A DNA stretch of 64,000 nucleotides, taken from contig NZ_CP044344.1 of NCBI RefSeq assembly GCF_008761635.1, positions 1,922,001-1,986,000 on the forward strand, given 5' to 3'. The position numbers and the translations under genes are program-made. The stretch comes from Nocardioides cynanchi. GTDB taxonomy: Bacteria > Actinomycetota > Actinomycetes > Propionibacteriales > Nocardioidaceae. Shown in pieces: positions 1-9,600 of this stretch (its first letter is position 1; each line of letters opens with the position of its first letter). The notes below the pieces were generated by a model. The model was not told the DNA's origin and ran no database searches. It was given only the letters and a program-made list of their open reading frames with translations.

Positions 1-401
1 AGGGTGCGGTCGGCCTGGATCCGGAGCCGGCGGGCGGCGGCGGCGAGCAGCGGCAGCTTGGACTCGGTCAGCGTCGGCAGCTCCCCGCCGTACGTCGTCG
101 GCCAGAACCACCGCAGCTGGCGCAGCGCGGCGCTGTGGAACGTGCGCGCCTGGACCCCCGGGGCGCCGAGCGTGCGCAGCCGGCCACGCATCTCGCCGGC
201 GGCGCGCGTGGTGAAGGTGACCGCGAGCACCTCGGTGGGCGCGTAGAGCCCCTCGGCGACGCCGTGCGCGATGCGGTGGGTGATCGCGCGGGTCTTGCCC
301 GTGCCCGCGCCCGCCAGCACCCGGACGGGACCGCGCAGGGCCTCGGCCACCTGGCGCTGCTCGGGGTCGAGCGCAGCCAGCAGGTCGGGGGACGGAGGCA
401 C
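1..401 (-). CDS. uvrD2: UvrD/Rep-type ATP-dependent DNA helicase, N-terminal part (cut by window edge)
   Basis: Only the first 133 codons are inside the window; the rest lies to the left. The visible part is the start of an SF1A helicase motor: a Q-motif-like LDPEQRQVAE near residue 12, Walker A AGAGTGKT at about residues 29-36, and the Ia region VLAVTFTTRAAGEMRGR. Such helicases unwind DNA 3'-5' in repair. I chose a GTG start after an AGGAG about 12 nt upstream; an in-frame TTG sits too close to that ribosome site. The UvrD2 name rests on position: in mycobacteria uvrD2 is next to mrx1 and nudC, as here. The HRDC and zinc-binding tail typical of UvrD2 cannot be checked. Confidence 0.8.
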   Translation of the reverse strand, partial: MPPSPDLLAALDPEQRQVAEALRGPVRVLAGAGTGKTRAITHRIAHGVAEGLYAPTEVLAVTFTTRAAGEMRGRLRTLGAPGVQARTFHSAALRQLRWFWPTTYGGELPTLTESKLPLLAAAARRLRIQADRT

Positions 402-475
402 GGCCGGGAACAACTCCTGAGCGGGTGGCGTTGGGATCTTCTGCACACATTAGACGTCGAAGGGGACAGCCTCAG

Positions 476-727
476 ATGAGCGGCTCGGTCACGATGTACA
501 GCACTCCGTGGTGCGGCTACTGCATGCGCCTGAAGGGCCAGATGGATCGCGAGGGCATCGCCTACGAGGTCGTCGACATCGAGCAGCACCCCGAGGCCGC
601 CGAGATCGTCGAGCGCGTCAACGGCGGCAACCAGACGGTCCCGACCGTCGTTTTCGCCGACGGGTCAGCGCAGACCAACCCGTCGATCGCCCAGATCAAG
701 GACAAGCTGGAGAGCCTCGTCGCCTGA
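476..727 (+). CDS. mrx1: Mycoredoxin (glutaredoxin-like protein, Mrx1 type)
   Basis: Small 83-residue thioredoxin-fold protein beginning MSGSVTMYSTPWCGYC. The CGYC active site at about residues 14-17 is characteristic of actinobacterial mycoredoxin-1, which reduces mycothiol mixed disulfides in the cytoplasm. The cis-proline loop TVPTVVF and the C-terminal region NPSIAQIKDKLESL fit the glutaredoxin fold. The start is the ATG preceded by AAGGGGAC; an upstream in-frame start would add 17 low-complexity residues not expected in the family. It is divergent from the helicase and convergent with nudC, the same arrangement as Rv3198c-Rv3198A-Rv3199c in M. tuberculosis. Confidence 0.93.
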   Translation: MSGSVTMYSTPWCGYCMRLKGQMDREGIAYEVVDIEQHPEAAEIVERVNGGNQTVPTVVFADGSAQTNPSIAQIKDKLESLVA

Positions 728-751
728 CGCTCGCGCCGGGCTCGCTCGCGC

Positions 752-1666
752 TCACCACGAGCCGGGCAGCGGCCCGCCGTACCAGTGCTCGACCAGCGAG
801 CGCGAGATCGAGATACCGCCTGGCAGCACCAGGGCCCCGGCCTCGGCCTCGGCCGACATCTGGGCCCGGCTGAACCACCGCGCGTCCTGGATCTCCCGGC
901 CGTCGACCGCGATCTCGGGTGAGGTCGCCCGACCCAGGAACCCCACCATCAGGCTGGCCGGCAACGGCCACGGCTGGTTGCCGAAGTAGGTCACCTCGCC
1001 GACGCGGACGCCGGTCTCCTCCGCCACCTCACGGCGTACGGCGTCCTCCAGGGTCTCGCCCGGCTCGAGGAACCCGGCCAGGGTCGAGTAACGGCCCTCC
1101 GGCCAGCTGTCCTGGCGGCCGAGCAGCAGCTGCTCGTCGGGGGTGCCGGGCTCGCCCTGGGAGATCGCCATGATCACGGCCGGGTCGGTGCGGGGGAACT
1201 GTCGCCGGTGGCACGACGTGCACTCCAGCTCGTGGCCGGCCATCCGCACCTCGAGGGTGCCGCCGCAGCGGGGGCAGTGACGCGTCGAGTGCAGCCACTC
1301 GGCCAGACCGAACGCGTGGAAGACCAGCGGGGCCTGCTCCACGGCGTCGGCGGCGAGGTGCGGCAGGAGCGCGCGGAGCCCGACCCAGCTCTCGGGCTCC
1401 CCCTCGGCGGTGGTCGGGTCCACGACCAGCGCGAACCAGACCCGGCCGTCCCGCTCCCCCAGCAGCACCCGCTCACCGCCCTGCGGCGCGGCGGCCGACG
1501 GCACCCAGCGCAGGGTGTCGTCCACGGGCCGCACCCGGGTGCCGGCGAACACCAGGACGCGGGTCTCCGGGTCGGCCCAGGCCGCGGCCAGCCACGCGTC
1601 GTCCGCGCGGCGTTCACCCACCCGTTCGTGGGGATGGGCGGCCAGCTCGATGTGCGGAAAGCTCAC
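752..1666 (-). CDS. nudC: NAD(+)/NADH pyrophosphatase (Nudix, NudC)
   Basis: 304-residue Nudix hydrolase that cleaves NAD(H) to NMN(H) and AMP; E. coli NudC also removes NAD caps from RNA. Order of elements: N-terminal NUDIX-like domain, zinc ribbon CPRCGG...CTSCHRRQFPR (about residues 132-160), Nudix box GFLEPGETLEDAVRREVAEE (about 197-216), then NQPWPLPASLMVGF, the family version of the SQPWPFPxS signature that separates NudC from other Nudix enzymes. The GTG start is supported by a TAGCCT hexamer 6 nt before it. Neighbours mrx1 and uvrD2 are conserved in actinobacteria. Confidence 0.95.
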   Translation of the reverse strand: MSFPHIELAAHPHERVGERRADDAWLAAAWADPETRVLVFAGTRVRPVDDTLRWVPSAAAPQGGERVLLGERDGRVWFALVVDPTTAEGEPESWVGLRALLPHLAADAVEQAPLVFHAFGLAEWLHSTRHCPRCGGTLEVRMAGHELECTSCHRRQFPRTDPAVIMAISQGEPGTPDEQLLLGRQDSWPEGRYSTLAGFLEPGETLEDAVRREVAEETGVRVGEVTYFGNQPWPLPASLMVGFLGRATSPEIAVDGREIQDARWFSRAQMSAEAEAGALVLPGGISISRSLVEHWYGGPLPGSW

Positions 1667-1672
1667 GTCGGC

Positions 1673-1678
1673 AGGCTA
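1673..1678 (-). promoter_or_regulatory. Putative -10 element of nudC (leaderless)
   Basis: On the minus strand TAGCCT is followed by GCCGAC and then the nudC GTG. The TANNNT-N6-start spacing would place transcription initiation at the start codon. No clear -35 was seen. Confidence 0.4.
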
Positions 1679-1749
1679 TCCGCCGTACCGAGGCACGCGC
1701 CTCCGGTGGCGGCCGACCCATGGGCGCCACACAGCACCGGCACACGCAC

Positions 1750-1762
1750 CTGACGGCGTCAG
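1750..1762. promoter_or_regulatory. Perfect 13-bp palindrome in the nudC/glycosyltransferase divergent region
   Basis: CTGACG-G-CGTCAG lies between the divergent starts of nudC and the glycosyltransferase, just upstream of a TATTCT hexamer (1768-1773) that could be the -10 of the latter. It might be an operator; no known regulator motif is recognised, and a chance palindrome cannot be excluded. Confidence 0.25.
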
Positions 1763-1802
1763 ACCAGTATTCTCGGCCCTCCCGAGACACCGCTGGAGAC
1801 CG

Positions 1803-2765
1803 ATGACGAGCACGCGACGCCTGGTCGCCTACGTGCTGCCCGTGTTCAACGAGGCCGCAGGGATCGGCGCGTTCCACGACGCGCTGGTGGCAGCGACCGA
1901 CCAGCGACCGGACCTCGACTTCGAGTTCGTTTACATCGACGACGGCAGCCGCGACGCCTCGCTGGACCGGCTCATCGAGCTGCGCGCCACCGACAGCCGG
2001 GTCACCGTGCTGGCGCTGGCCCGCAACTTCGGGCACCAGATCGCGGTCACCGCCGGGCTGGACGCCGCCGCCGGTCGCGATGCCGTGGTGATCATGGACA
2101 CCGACCTCCAGGACCCGCCCGAGGTGAGCCTGCGGCTGATCGAGACCTGGGAGGCCGGCGCCGACGTCGCCTACGCGCAGCGTCGTACCCGCCAGGACTC
2201 GGCGTTCAAGAAGGGCACCGCGTTCGTCTTCTACTGGCTGCTGCGGCGGCTGGCCTCGGTCGACATCCCCCGCAACGTCGGCGACTTCCGGCTGATGGAC
2301 CGGCGAGTCGTGGCCGAGGTGATCCGCTACCGCGAGCACGACCGCTTCCTGCGCGGCATCGTCTCCCACGTCGGCTTCCGGCAGGAGGCCGTGCCGTTCG
2401 ACCGGGACCCCCGCCACGCCGGCAGCTCGTCGTACCCCTTGCGCACCATGCTGAAGCTGGCCGCCGACGGCATCCTCGGCTTCTCCACCTTCCCGCTCCG
2501 CCTGATCTCTCGGCTGGGCCTGCTGATCTCGTTCCTCAGCGTGCTGGGCGCGTTGTTCGTGATCTACGTCCGGATCTTCGAGCCGTCCAAGGCGGTGCCC
2601 GGGTGGGCGTTCATCGCGGTGGGGATGTTCACCCTGAGCGGGCTCCAGCTGCTGATGATGGGCGTGATCGGGAGCTACCTGGGCCGCGTCTACGTCGAGA
2701 CCCAGGACCGGCCGTTGTACGCCCTCGCCATGGTCGCCCGCGGCCGGGACGGAGACCGCCCATGA
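1803..2765 (+). CDS. Family 2 glycosyltransferase with two C-terminal membrane helices (polyprenyl-phosphate sugar synthase type)
   Basis: 320-residue GT-A fold enzyme of the DPM1/GtrB/ArnC class. It probably transfers a sugar from a nucleotide donor to polyprenyl phosphate at the inner membrane face. Visible motifs are VLPVFNE at the N-terminus, IDDGSRD, and [10 protein letters not shown], which contains the metal-binding DxD-like acidic pair. The sequence [14 protein letters not shown] is typical of this class. Two hydrophobic helices follow near residues 235-260 and 272-295. The ATG has GGAGA just upstream; a longer in-frame extension to 1410 would read through nudC antisense and is rejected. 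Its stop overlaps the start of deoD by 4 nt. The sugar is not predictable. Confidence 0.85.
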   Translation: MTSTRRLVAYVLPVFNEAAGIGAFHDALVAATDQRPDLDFEFVYIDDGSRDASLDRLIELRATDSRVTVLALARNFGHQIAVTAGLDAAAGRDAVVIMDTDLQDPPEVSLRLIETWEAGADVAYAQRRTRQDSAFKKGTAFVFYWLLRRLASVDIPRNVGDFRLMDRRVVAEVIRYREHDRFLRGIVSHVGFRQEAVPFDRDPRHAGSSSYPLRTMLKLAADGILGFSTFPLRLISRLGLLISFLSVLGALFVIYVRIFEPSKAVPGWAFIAVGMFTLSGLQLLMMGVIGSYLGRVYVETQDRPLYALAMVARGRDGDRP

Positions 2766-3466
2766 GCACCCACGTCGCAGCCGGCCCGGGCGAGATCGCC
2801 CCGACCGTGCTGATGCCCGGCGACCCGCTGCGCGCGCAATGGATCGCCGAGACCTTCTTCGACGACGCCCGCTGCTACACCGAGGTGCGCGGGATGCTGG
2901 GCTTCACCGGCACCTGGCACGGGCATCCCGTGTCGGTCCAGGGCAGCGGCATGGGACAACCGTCGCTCGCGATCTACGCCAACGAGCTCTTCCGGGAGTA
3001 CGACGTGCAGTCGGTGGTGCGGGTCGGCTCGTGCGGCGCGCTGACCGAGCGGCTCGCCCTGCGCGACGTCGTGATCGCCTCCGGCGCCTGCACCGACTCC
3101 TCGATGAACACCATCGCCTTCGAGGGCCTCGACTACGCGCCGGTCGCCGACTTCGGCCTGCTCCGGGCGGCCGTCGACGCGGCCGCGAGCCGAGGCACCG
3201 CCACCCACGTGGGCCTGGTCTTCTCCAGTGACTCCTTCTACGCCGCGCGCCCCGAGCTGGTCTCGCGGATGGTGGGCTACGGCGTCCTGGCGGTCGAGAT
3301 GGAGGCCAGCGCGCTCTACACGCTGGCGGCGAAGTTCGGCCGACGGGCGCTGGCGATCTGCACCGTCTCCGACCACATCGTCACCGGCGAGGAGACCACG
3401 GCCGCCGAGCGGCAGGAGACCTTCGGCGAGATGGTCGAGATCGCGCTGGCCGCCGCCCTCGGCTGA
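2762..3466 (+). CDS. deoD: Purine nucleoside phosphorylase, DeoD (hexameric) type
   Basis: 234 residues, the normal size for trimer-of-dimers PNP, which phosphorolyses purine (deoxy)nucleosides to base and (deoxy)ribose 1-phosphate. Family signatures: [13 protein letters not shown] (phosphate-binding Gly and Arg), [25 protein letters not shown], the ribose-binding EMEASALY, and SDHIVTGE, whose Asp protonates the purine. The ATG overlaps the preceding stop (ATGA), so it is probably co-translated with the glycosyltransferase although no functional link is evident. Only 3 nt separate its stop from the convergent adnB stop. Confidence 0.94.
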   Translation: MSTHVAAGPGEIAPTVLMPGDPLRAQWIAETFFDDARCYTEVRGMLGFTGTWHGHPVSVQGSGMGQPSLAIYANELFREYDVQSVVRVGSCGALTERLALRDVVIASGACTDSSMNTIAFEGLDYAPVADFGLLRAAVDAAASRGTATHVGLVFSSDSFYAARPELVSRMVGYGVLAVEMEASALYTLAAKFGRRALAICTVSDHIVTGEETTAAERQETFGEMVEIALAAALG

Positions 3467-3469
3467 GTC

Positions 3470-6400
3470 TCACCGAGGCGTGACCGCGCTCTCCAGCTCC
3501 GCGCGTCCGGGGAGGTCGGGCGGCTCGACCGTGTGGCCGCTACGGACGTAGTGGAACGCCGCCCGCACCCGCTCGACCGGGACGCCGACGAGGTCGGCCC
3601 AGGCCACGCGGTAGATCGCGAGCTGGAGCGGGTCGGCTGCCTCGAGCCGCGAGGTCTTCCAGTCCACGACCAGCCAGTCGTCGCCGTCGCGGTAGACCGC
3701 GTCGATCCGCCCGCGCACGACCTGGCCGGCCAGCACCAGCGCGAACGGCGCCTCGGTGCGGAACGGCCGGCGCTCGGCGAACGGGCCCTGCTCGAAGGCC
3801 TCGATCAACGCCCGGAGGTCGGCGTAGTCGTCGATCTCCGCGTCGGCGCGGCCGGGCAGCTCGTCGGGGTCGATCAGGTCGGGCTGGCCCAGCCGCGACT
3901 CCACCCACTCGTGGAAGCGGGTGCCCAGCCGGGCCGAGGGTGCCGGGCGCCGCGGCATCGGCCGGGCCAGATCGGCGGCGAACCGGGCCGGATCGTCCCG
4001 GACCACGGCCAGGGCGGTGGCCGACAGCGACGCCGGCAGAGGCACCTCGACCACCGGCGACTGCTCCCGCCGGGCCTCGGCGAGCAGCCGCTCGAGCACG
4101 TCGTCCCACTCCTGGACGGTCGCCGCGTGCACGAGGTCGGGCTCGGGCGCGTCGTCGGCCGGGCTCTCGAGGTGGGCTCGCACCCGCTCGGCCGCGTCGA
4201 TCCGACGCAGCGCCTCCGCGGTCTGCTCGGTGACCGGCCAGGGCGTGTCGCGCACGGCCGCGGCCAGGGGGTTCGGCGTACCACGCGGCGGTTTGTCGTG
4301 CCAGGACAGCGGCTCCTCTCCCCAGCTCGCGAGCAGCTCACGCATCACCTGCTGATAGGGCGACGGCCCCATCGGCGTCTTGCGGTCGTCCTTCCAGAGG
4401 TACGACGACACGACGACCGAGTGCCGGGCCCGGGTCAGCGCGACGTAGCCCAGCCGGAGCTCCTCGGTGGCCTCGTGCGCCTTGGTGCGGTCACGGAACG
4501 CCTTCATCGCTGCGGCGTCGTGGCCGAGCAGCTCCGGCAGGTCACGACGGTCACCGCGCAGCGGCGTGGGCAGCATCTCCTGGCGCGTGGGCCAGACACC
4601 ACGGCTGGTGGTGTGGGGGAAGCGGGTCTCGCACGCCCCGACCAGGAACACGGAGTCCCACTCGAGCCCCTTGGCGCGGTGGACGGTGAGCAGCTTGACG
4701 GAGTCGGCCGGGGTCGGGGTCGCGACGTCGAGGCCCTCGCCGTCCAGCTCGGCGTCGAGCCAGGCCAGCAGGGCCGGGAGTGTGACGGCGCCGTCGACCG
4801 CCTGGAACTCGGCGACGGCCTTGACGAACAGGTCGAGGTTCTCCCTGCGGGCCCGGGCGGCGTCGCTCACCGAGGAGGCGAGCTCGACGTCGATGCCGCA
4901 CGCGTCGATGATCCGGCGGACCACCTCGAGCAGGGACTCCGACGTGTGGGCCCGCAGCGACCGCAGCTCGCGGGCCAGCAGCGCGAACCGGCGGCGTCCG
5001 GCCTCGGAGTACGGCAGCTCGCCGGGGTCGTCGAGGGCGTCGGTCAGCGCCACCACCTCGGTCGGGTCGGCGCCGGCGACGGCGCGGGCCAGCTCCTCGT
5101 CGACCGTGCCGCCGGCCACCCGGCCGGTGCGTGCGTCCGCCAGGTCGCGGGCCCGGCGGCCGAGCAGGGCCAGGTCGCGCGGCCCCACGGCCCACCGCGG
5201 GCCGGTCAGGAGGGCCAGGAGCTCGGCGTTGGCGCTCAGGTCGTGGAGCAGCGTCAGGGTGGCCAGCACCTCGGCGACCTCGGGCAGCCGCAGCAGGCCC
5301 TTGAGGCCGACGATCTCCACGGGGATCTCCCGCGAGGTCAGGGCGTCGAAGACGTCGGCCGCGTGGGCGTTGTCGCGGACCAGCACGCCGATCTCGCGCC
5401 AGCCGCGCTCGGGAGCGAGCTCGTGGGTCGTCCGGACCTGCTCGGCCAGCCAGCCGAGCTCGCCGGCGTACGTCTCGTGCACCACCACCTGCACGGAGCC
5501 CGGCTCGCCGCGGCCGGCCTCGAGCGGGCGCACCTGGGGGAACTCGGCGAGCAGCGGAACGGCCAGCCGGTTCGCGAGGTCGAGGATCCGGCGGTCGGAG
5601 CGGCGGTTGACGGTGAGGGGGTAGGTCGCGACGTCGGTGTCGCCGTCGGCGCGCGGGAAGTCCTCGCCGAAGCGCAGGATGTTGGAGACCGAGGCGCCAC
5701 GCCAGCCGTAGATCGCCTGGTTGGGGTCGCCGACCGCGGTGACCGCGTGCCCGCGCCCGGCCCCGGCCGGGCCCGAGAACAGCCGGGACAGCATCAGGGC
5801 CTGCGCGACGGAGGTGTCCTGGTACTCGTCGAGCAGGACGATGCGGTACTTCTCCCGCTCCAGCGCACCGACCATCCGCTGCTCGGCGGCGAGCCGGGCC
5901 GCCAGCGCCACCTGGTCGGAGAAGTCCATCAGGCCGAGGTCGTCCTTCTGCCGGCGGTAGCGCTCGACCAGGTCGAGCAGCTCCTCGCGCCGGGCGAAGG
6001 CCTCGGCCACCTTGGGTGCCTCGGCACCGCTGAGCTGGTCGGCGAAGCGACGGGCCTCGGCGGCGTCGAACTCCCGCACCTGGTCGACGTCGACGAGGTG
6101 CTCGGCCATCGACCCGTCGAGCGCCAGCAGCCACTGGATGACGTGGGGCGGGCTGTCGGAGAGCAGCCGGACCGGCGCGGTGTGCCGGTCGATCACCCGT
6201 CCGGCCAGCTGGTAGCGGGCGGCGTCGGCGATCACGCGGGTGTCCGGCTCGTGGCCGATCCGCAGGCCGTGCTCGGTGAGCAGCGAGGCGGCGTACGCGT
6301 TGTACGTCGCGACCACCGGCTCGAGGACCTCGTCCTCGCCGTCGTCGCCGATCACCCCGCGGGCGAAGCCGGCGCTGTCGAGCGCCTCGCGGATCCGGCT

Positions 6401-6652
6401 GCGCAGCTCACCGGCCGCCTTGGTGGTGAACGTCAGCCCGAGCACCTGGTCGGGGGTGACCTGGCCGGTGACGACGAGCTGGACGACCCGTGCCGCCATC
6501 AGGGAGGTCTTGCCCGAGCCCGCACCGGCCACGACCACGGCCGGCTCCAGCGGGGCGCTGATCGCCGCCCACTGCTGGGGGCTCACCTCGTAGTCGGTGT
6601 GCATCACCCGGCGCAGGTCGGCAGGGCTCCGGATCTCGTGGCGAGCGCTCAC
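3470..6652 (-). CDS. adnB: AdnB-like helicase-nuclease subunit (DNA double-strand break resection)
   Basis: 1060 residues. An N-terminal UvrD-like motor carries Walker A AGAGSGKT (about residues 42-49), Walker B LLDEYQDT, TVHRAKGLEWD (motif V region) and motif VI YVALTRARH. The C-terminal RecB-family nuclease carries GRIDAV, VVDWKTSR (D and K near residues 997-999) and QLAIY. All catalytic positions look intact and there is no Cys cluster. Size and gene order match mycobacterial AdnB, which forms a heterodimer with AdnA to unwind and degrade broken ends. The GTG start overlaps the adnA stop (GTGA) and recovers VSARHEIRSP before the motor; a 4-kb open extension upstream is adnA read in another frame. 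Confidence 0.92.
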   Translation of the reverse strand: MSARHEIRSPADLRRVMHTDYEVSPQQWAAISAPLEPAVVVAGAGSGKTSLMAARVVQLVVTGQVTPDQVLGLTFTTKAAGELRSRIREALDSAGFARGVIGDDGEDEVLEPVVATYNAYAASLLTEHGLRIGHEPDTRVIADAARYQLAGRVIDRHTAPVRLLSDSPPHVIQWLLALDGSMAEHLVDVDQVREFDAAEARRFADQLSGAEAPKVAEAFARREELLDLVERYRRQKDDLGLMDFSDQVALAARLAAEQRMVGALEREKYRIVLLDEYQDTSVAQALMLSRLFSGPAGAGRGHAVTAVGDPNQAIYGWRGASVSNILRFGEDFPRADGDTDVATYPLTVNRRSDRRILDLANRLAVPLLAEFPQVRPLEAGRGEPGSVQVVVHETYAGELGWLAEQVRTTHELAPERGWREIGVLVRDNAHAADVFDALTSREIPVEIVGLKGLLRLPEVAEVLATLTLLHDLSANAELLALLTGPRWAVGPRDLALLGRRARDLADARTGRVAGGTVDEELARAVAGADPTEVVALTDALDDPGELPYSEAGRRRFALLARELRSLRAHTSESLLEVVRRIIDACGIDVELASSVSDAARARRENLDLFVKAVAEFQAVDGAVTLPALLAWLDAELDGEGLDVATPTPADSVKLLTVHRAKGLEWDSVFLVGACETRFPHTTSRGVWPTRQEMLPTPLRGDRRDLPELLGHDAAAMKAFRDRTKAHEATEELRLGYVALTRARHSVVVSSYLWKDDRKTPMGPSPYQQVMRELLASWGEEPLSWHDKPPRGTPNPLAAAVRDTPWPVTEQTAEALRRIDAAERVRAHLESPADDAPEPDLVHAATVQEWDDVLERLLAEARREQSPVVEVPLPASLSATALAVVRDDPARFAADLARPMPRRPAPSARLGTRFHEWVESRLGQPDLIDPDELPGRADAEIDDYADLRALIEAFEQGPFAERRPFRTEAPFALVLAGQVVRGRIDAVYRDGDDWLVVDWKTSRLEAADPLQLAIYRVAWADLVGVPVERVRAAFHYVRSGHTVEPPDLPGRAELESAVTPR

Positions 6653-9600
6653 GACAGCACCGTGCCGGCCGTACGGGTCGGGCAGAACCTCTCGAAAGCG
6701 CAGTAGTCGCAGTGGCCGCCCGGCCGGGTCGGGAACTCCTCGGTGCGCAGCCGGGTCGCGGCCTCCATGAGCTGGCGCTCGATCACCCGGGTGCCGTCGT
6801 CGCCCGGGACCTGCACGTCCTGGGTCTGCACCCGCATCGAGCCGCCGACCTCCTGCCGCAGCTGCCACAGCTCCGCGCCGCCCGGAGCCCGGTGGCCCTC
6901 GACCGCGCCGTGCTCGACGGCCAGCTGGTAGAGCCCGAGCTGGGGGTGCTCCTCGATCTCCTCCTGCGTGGGCTTGCCCTTCCCGGTCTTGAGGTCGACC
7001 ACCACGACCCGGCCCTGGGCGTCGAGCTCCAGCCGGTCGGCGTAGCCGTGGAGCAGGACGTGCTGCCCGTCGGGGAGGGCGACCTCGGCCCGGATCGGCA
7101 CCTCGGTCGCGATCAGCTCGCGCGCCGCCGCCTCGTGCCTGACCAGGAAGCGGGTCAGGGCGTCGCGGACCTCCTCGCGCTCGCGGCCGCTCGACCAGGG
7201 GGTGCGGAACGGGATCTGCCCCCACACCTCGTCGACGTGGACCATCAGCGCGTCCACGACCTCGCTGCGGGTGCGGCCCTCGATCGGCTCGTCGCCGCGA
7301 CCGATCCGGTCGGCGAGGGCGTGGACGACGTTGCCGAACCCCTGGGCCTGGGTGGTGGCCCGCTCCGCGCCGGCCTCGCGGTTGAGGAACCACTGCGCCG
7401 GGCAGGTGGTCAGGCTGGTCAGCGCGCTGGCGGAGACGACGACGGGCTCCCCGGGCGGCCGCAGTGGCTCGGCGCCGCGGGTCCAGGCGTGGGTGCCCCA
7501 CCAGGTCGCCGGATCGGCCCCCGGCACCCGGACGTGACCGGCCCGGTGCTCGGTGGCGAGCCGCGCCAGCCGGGCCGCGGCGGCGTCGCGCAGCGGCTCG
7601 GGCACGCGGTCGTCAGCGGTGGTACGGCGCAGCTCGGCGACCAGCCCGACCAGTGACAGCGGCCGTCGGGGCCGGCCCTCGACATGGGTGATCCGGTGGC
7701 CGTCGTCGGTCGGATAGAGCTCGGAGAGGAAGCGCGAGGGCTGCTCGCCGTCGTCGTCGCTGGAGGCCACGGCGGTGACCACGAGCCGTCGCTGGGCCCG
7801 CGTGCACGCGACGTAGAAGAGGCGGCGCTCGTCGGCCAGCAGCTCGCGCACCGAGGTGGGTGGCACCAGCAGCCCACCGACGCCGATCCGGTCGGCGCGG
7901 AGCAGGGTGGCCCGGCGCCGCAGGTCGGGCCAGGCGTCCTCCTGGGCGTGGGCGACCACGACCAGCGGCCACTCGAGGCCCTTGGCCCGGTGGGCGGTCA
8001 GCAGGCGCACGGCGTCGTCGCGGACTCCCTGCTCGGCGAGCGTGTCGCCCGGGATCTGCTGGGCCCGCAGCGTGTGCAGGAACGACTCGGCGGAGGTGTG
8101 CTCCTGCTGGTCCTCCGCGCGCGAGGCCGCGTCGAACAGCGCACAGACGCTGTCGAGGTCGCGGTGGGCCATCCGGGCCGCCACGCCTCCGCGCCGGGTG
8201 GCCGCGAGCAGCCGCTCGGGCCAGGTCGTGCCGTCCCACAGCACCCAGAGGGCCTGCTCGACGGTGGCACCGTCGGCGAGCTCGTCGCGCACCGTACGCA
8301 GCAGGGTGGCCAGGGCCAGGGCGCGGTGCTCTGCGTCACCCCGGTCGGCCACGCCGGCGAGCACCGAGGGGTCGAGCAGGGCCTCGCGGACCAGCTCGGG
8401 CGACGGCCGCGGGGTGCGGCCCTCGGTGTCGGCCACCCGGCGCTCGCGGGTGCGCAGCCGGCGGGCGAGGGCCCGGACGTCGGTGGCGTCCATGTCGGCC
8501 AGCGGCGACGCGAGGAGGTCGGCGGCGCGGCCGGGATCGACGTACGACGGGTCGGTGGCGTCGACGACGTGGGCGTCCACGGCTGCGGCCAGAGCGTCGA
8601 GCAGCGGCATCACCGCGGGCTCGCGGACCAGCGGGGTGTCGTCGGAGGCCACCTCGACCGGCACTCCCGCCGCCAGCAGGGCCCGCCGCAGCCCCGGGAT
8701 CGTGCTCCGCCCGGAGCGCACCAGGACCGCCATCTCCGACCAGCCGACGCCGTCCTCGAGATGGGCACGCCGGAGCAGGTCGGCGAGGTGCTCCGCCTCC
8801 GCCCGGTCGGTGTCGAACGTGAGGATCTCGACCCGGCCGTCGTCGGCGGCCGCCGAGCCGGGGTCGAGGAACCGCTCGAGCGCGGCTCGCGGCACGCCGA
8901 CGGGCAGCGGCAGCCGGGCGGCGACGCGCTGGGCCGGGCGCAGGATGTGGGACCCGAACCGCCGTGTGGTGCCGAGCACCACGGTCTCGGCCGGCTCGCC
9001 ACCCGGCTGCGGGAACGCCGTGGGGAAGTCGAGGATGCCGCGCACGTCGGCACCCCGGAAGCCGTAGATGGCCTGGTGCGGGTCGCCGACCACCACCAGC
9101 TCGCGGCCGTCGGAGCCCGGCCCAGCACCGCCCGCGATGGCCCGGAGCAGGGCGACCTGCGCCGGGTCGGTGTCCTGGTACTCGTCGACGAACACATGGG
9201 TGTAGCGGCGGCGCAGCTCGTCGCGGACCGGCTGGTCGGGGTCCTGCAGCATCCGGACGGCGGTGGCGATCAGGCTGGCGTAGTCGAGGAAGTTCTGGTT
9301 GCCGGACACCACGTCGTACTGCTCCATGAAGGCGGCGGCGGCCACGAACTCCGGCAGGCCCTCGCGCTCGCCGAGCGCCCGCAGCGCGTCGTAGCCGAGC
9401 CCCTTCTCCTGGGCGCGCGCCAGCACCTGGGCGACCTCGGTGGCGAAGCCGCGGGTGCCCAGCGCCCCGGAGACCGCCTCGGGCCAGACGATCGACTCGG
9501 CCTCGGTGGTGAGGATCTGCTGGAGCACGACGTCCTGCTCGGGGGCGCTCAGCAGTCGCAGCGGCTCGTCGTACAGCTCGCGCGGGGTCCACTGCCGGAT

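Noticed and set aside
3533-6706. Very long open frame (over 1000 codons) on the plus strand opposite adnB
   Set aside because: Its product is Arg/Gly/Val/Leu low-complexity with no domain, and it is the codon-position mirror of a real high-GC gene.
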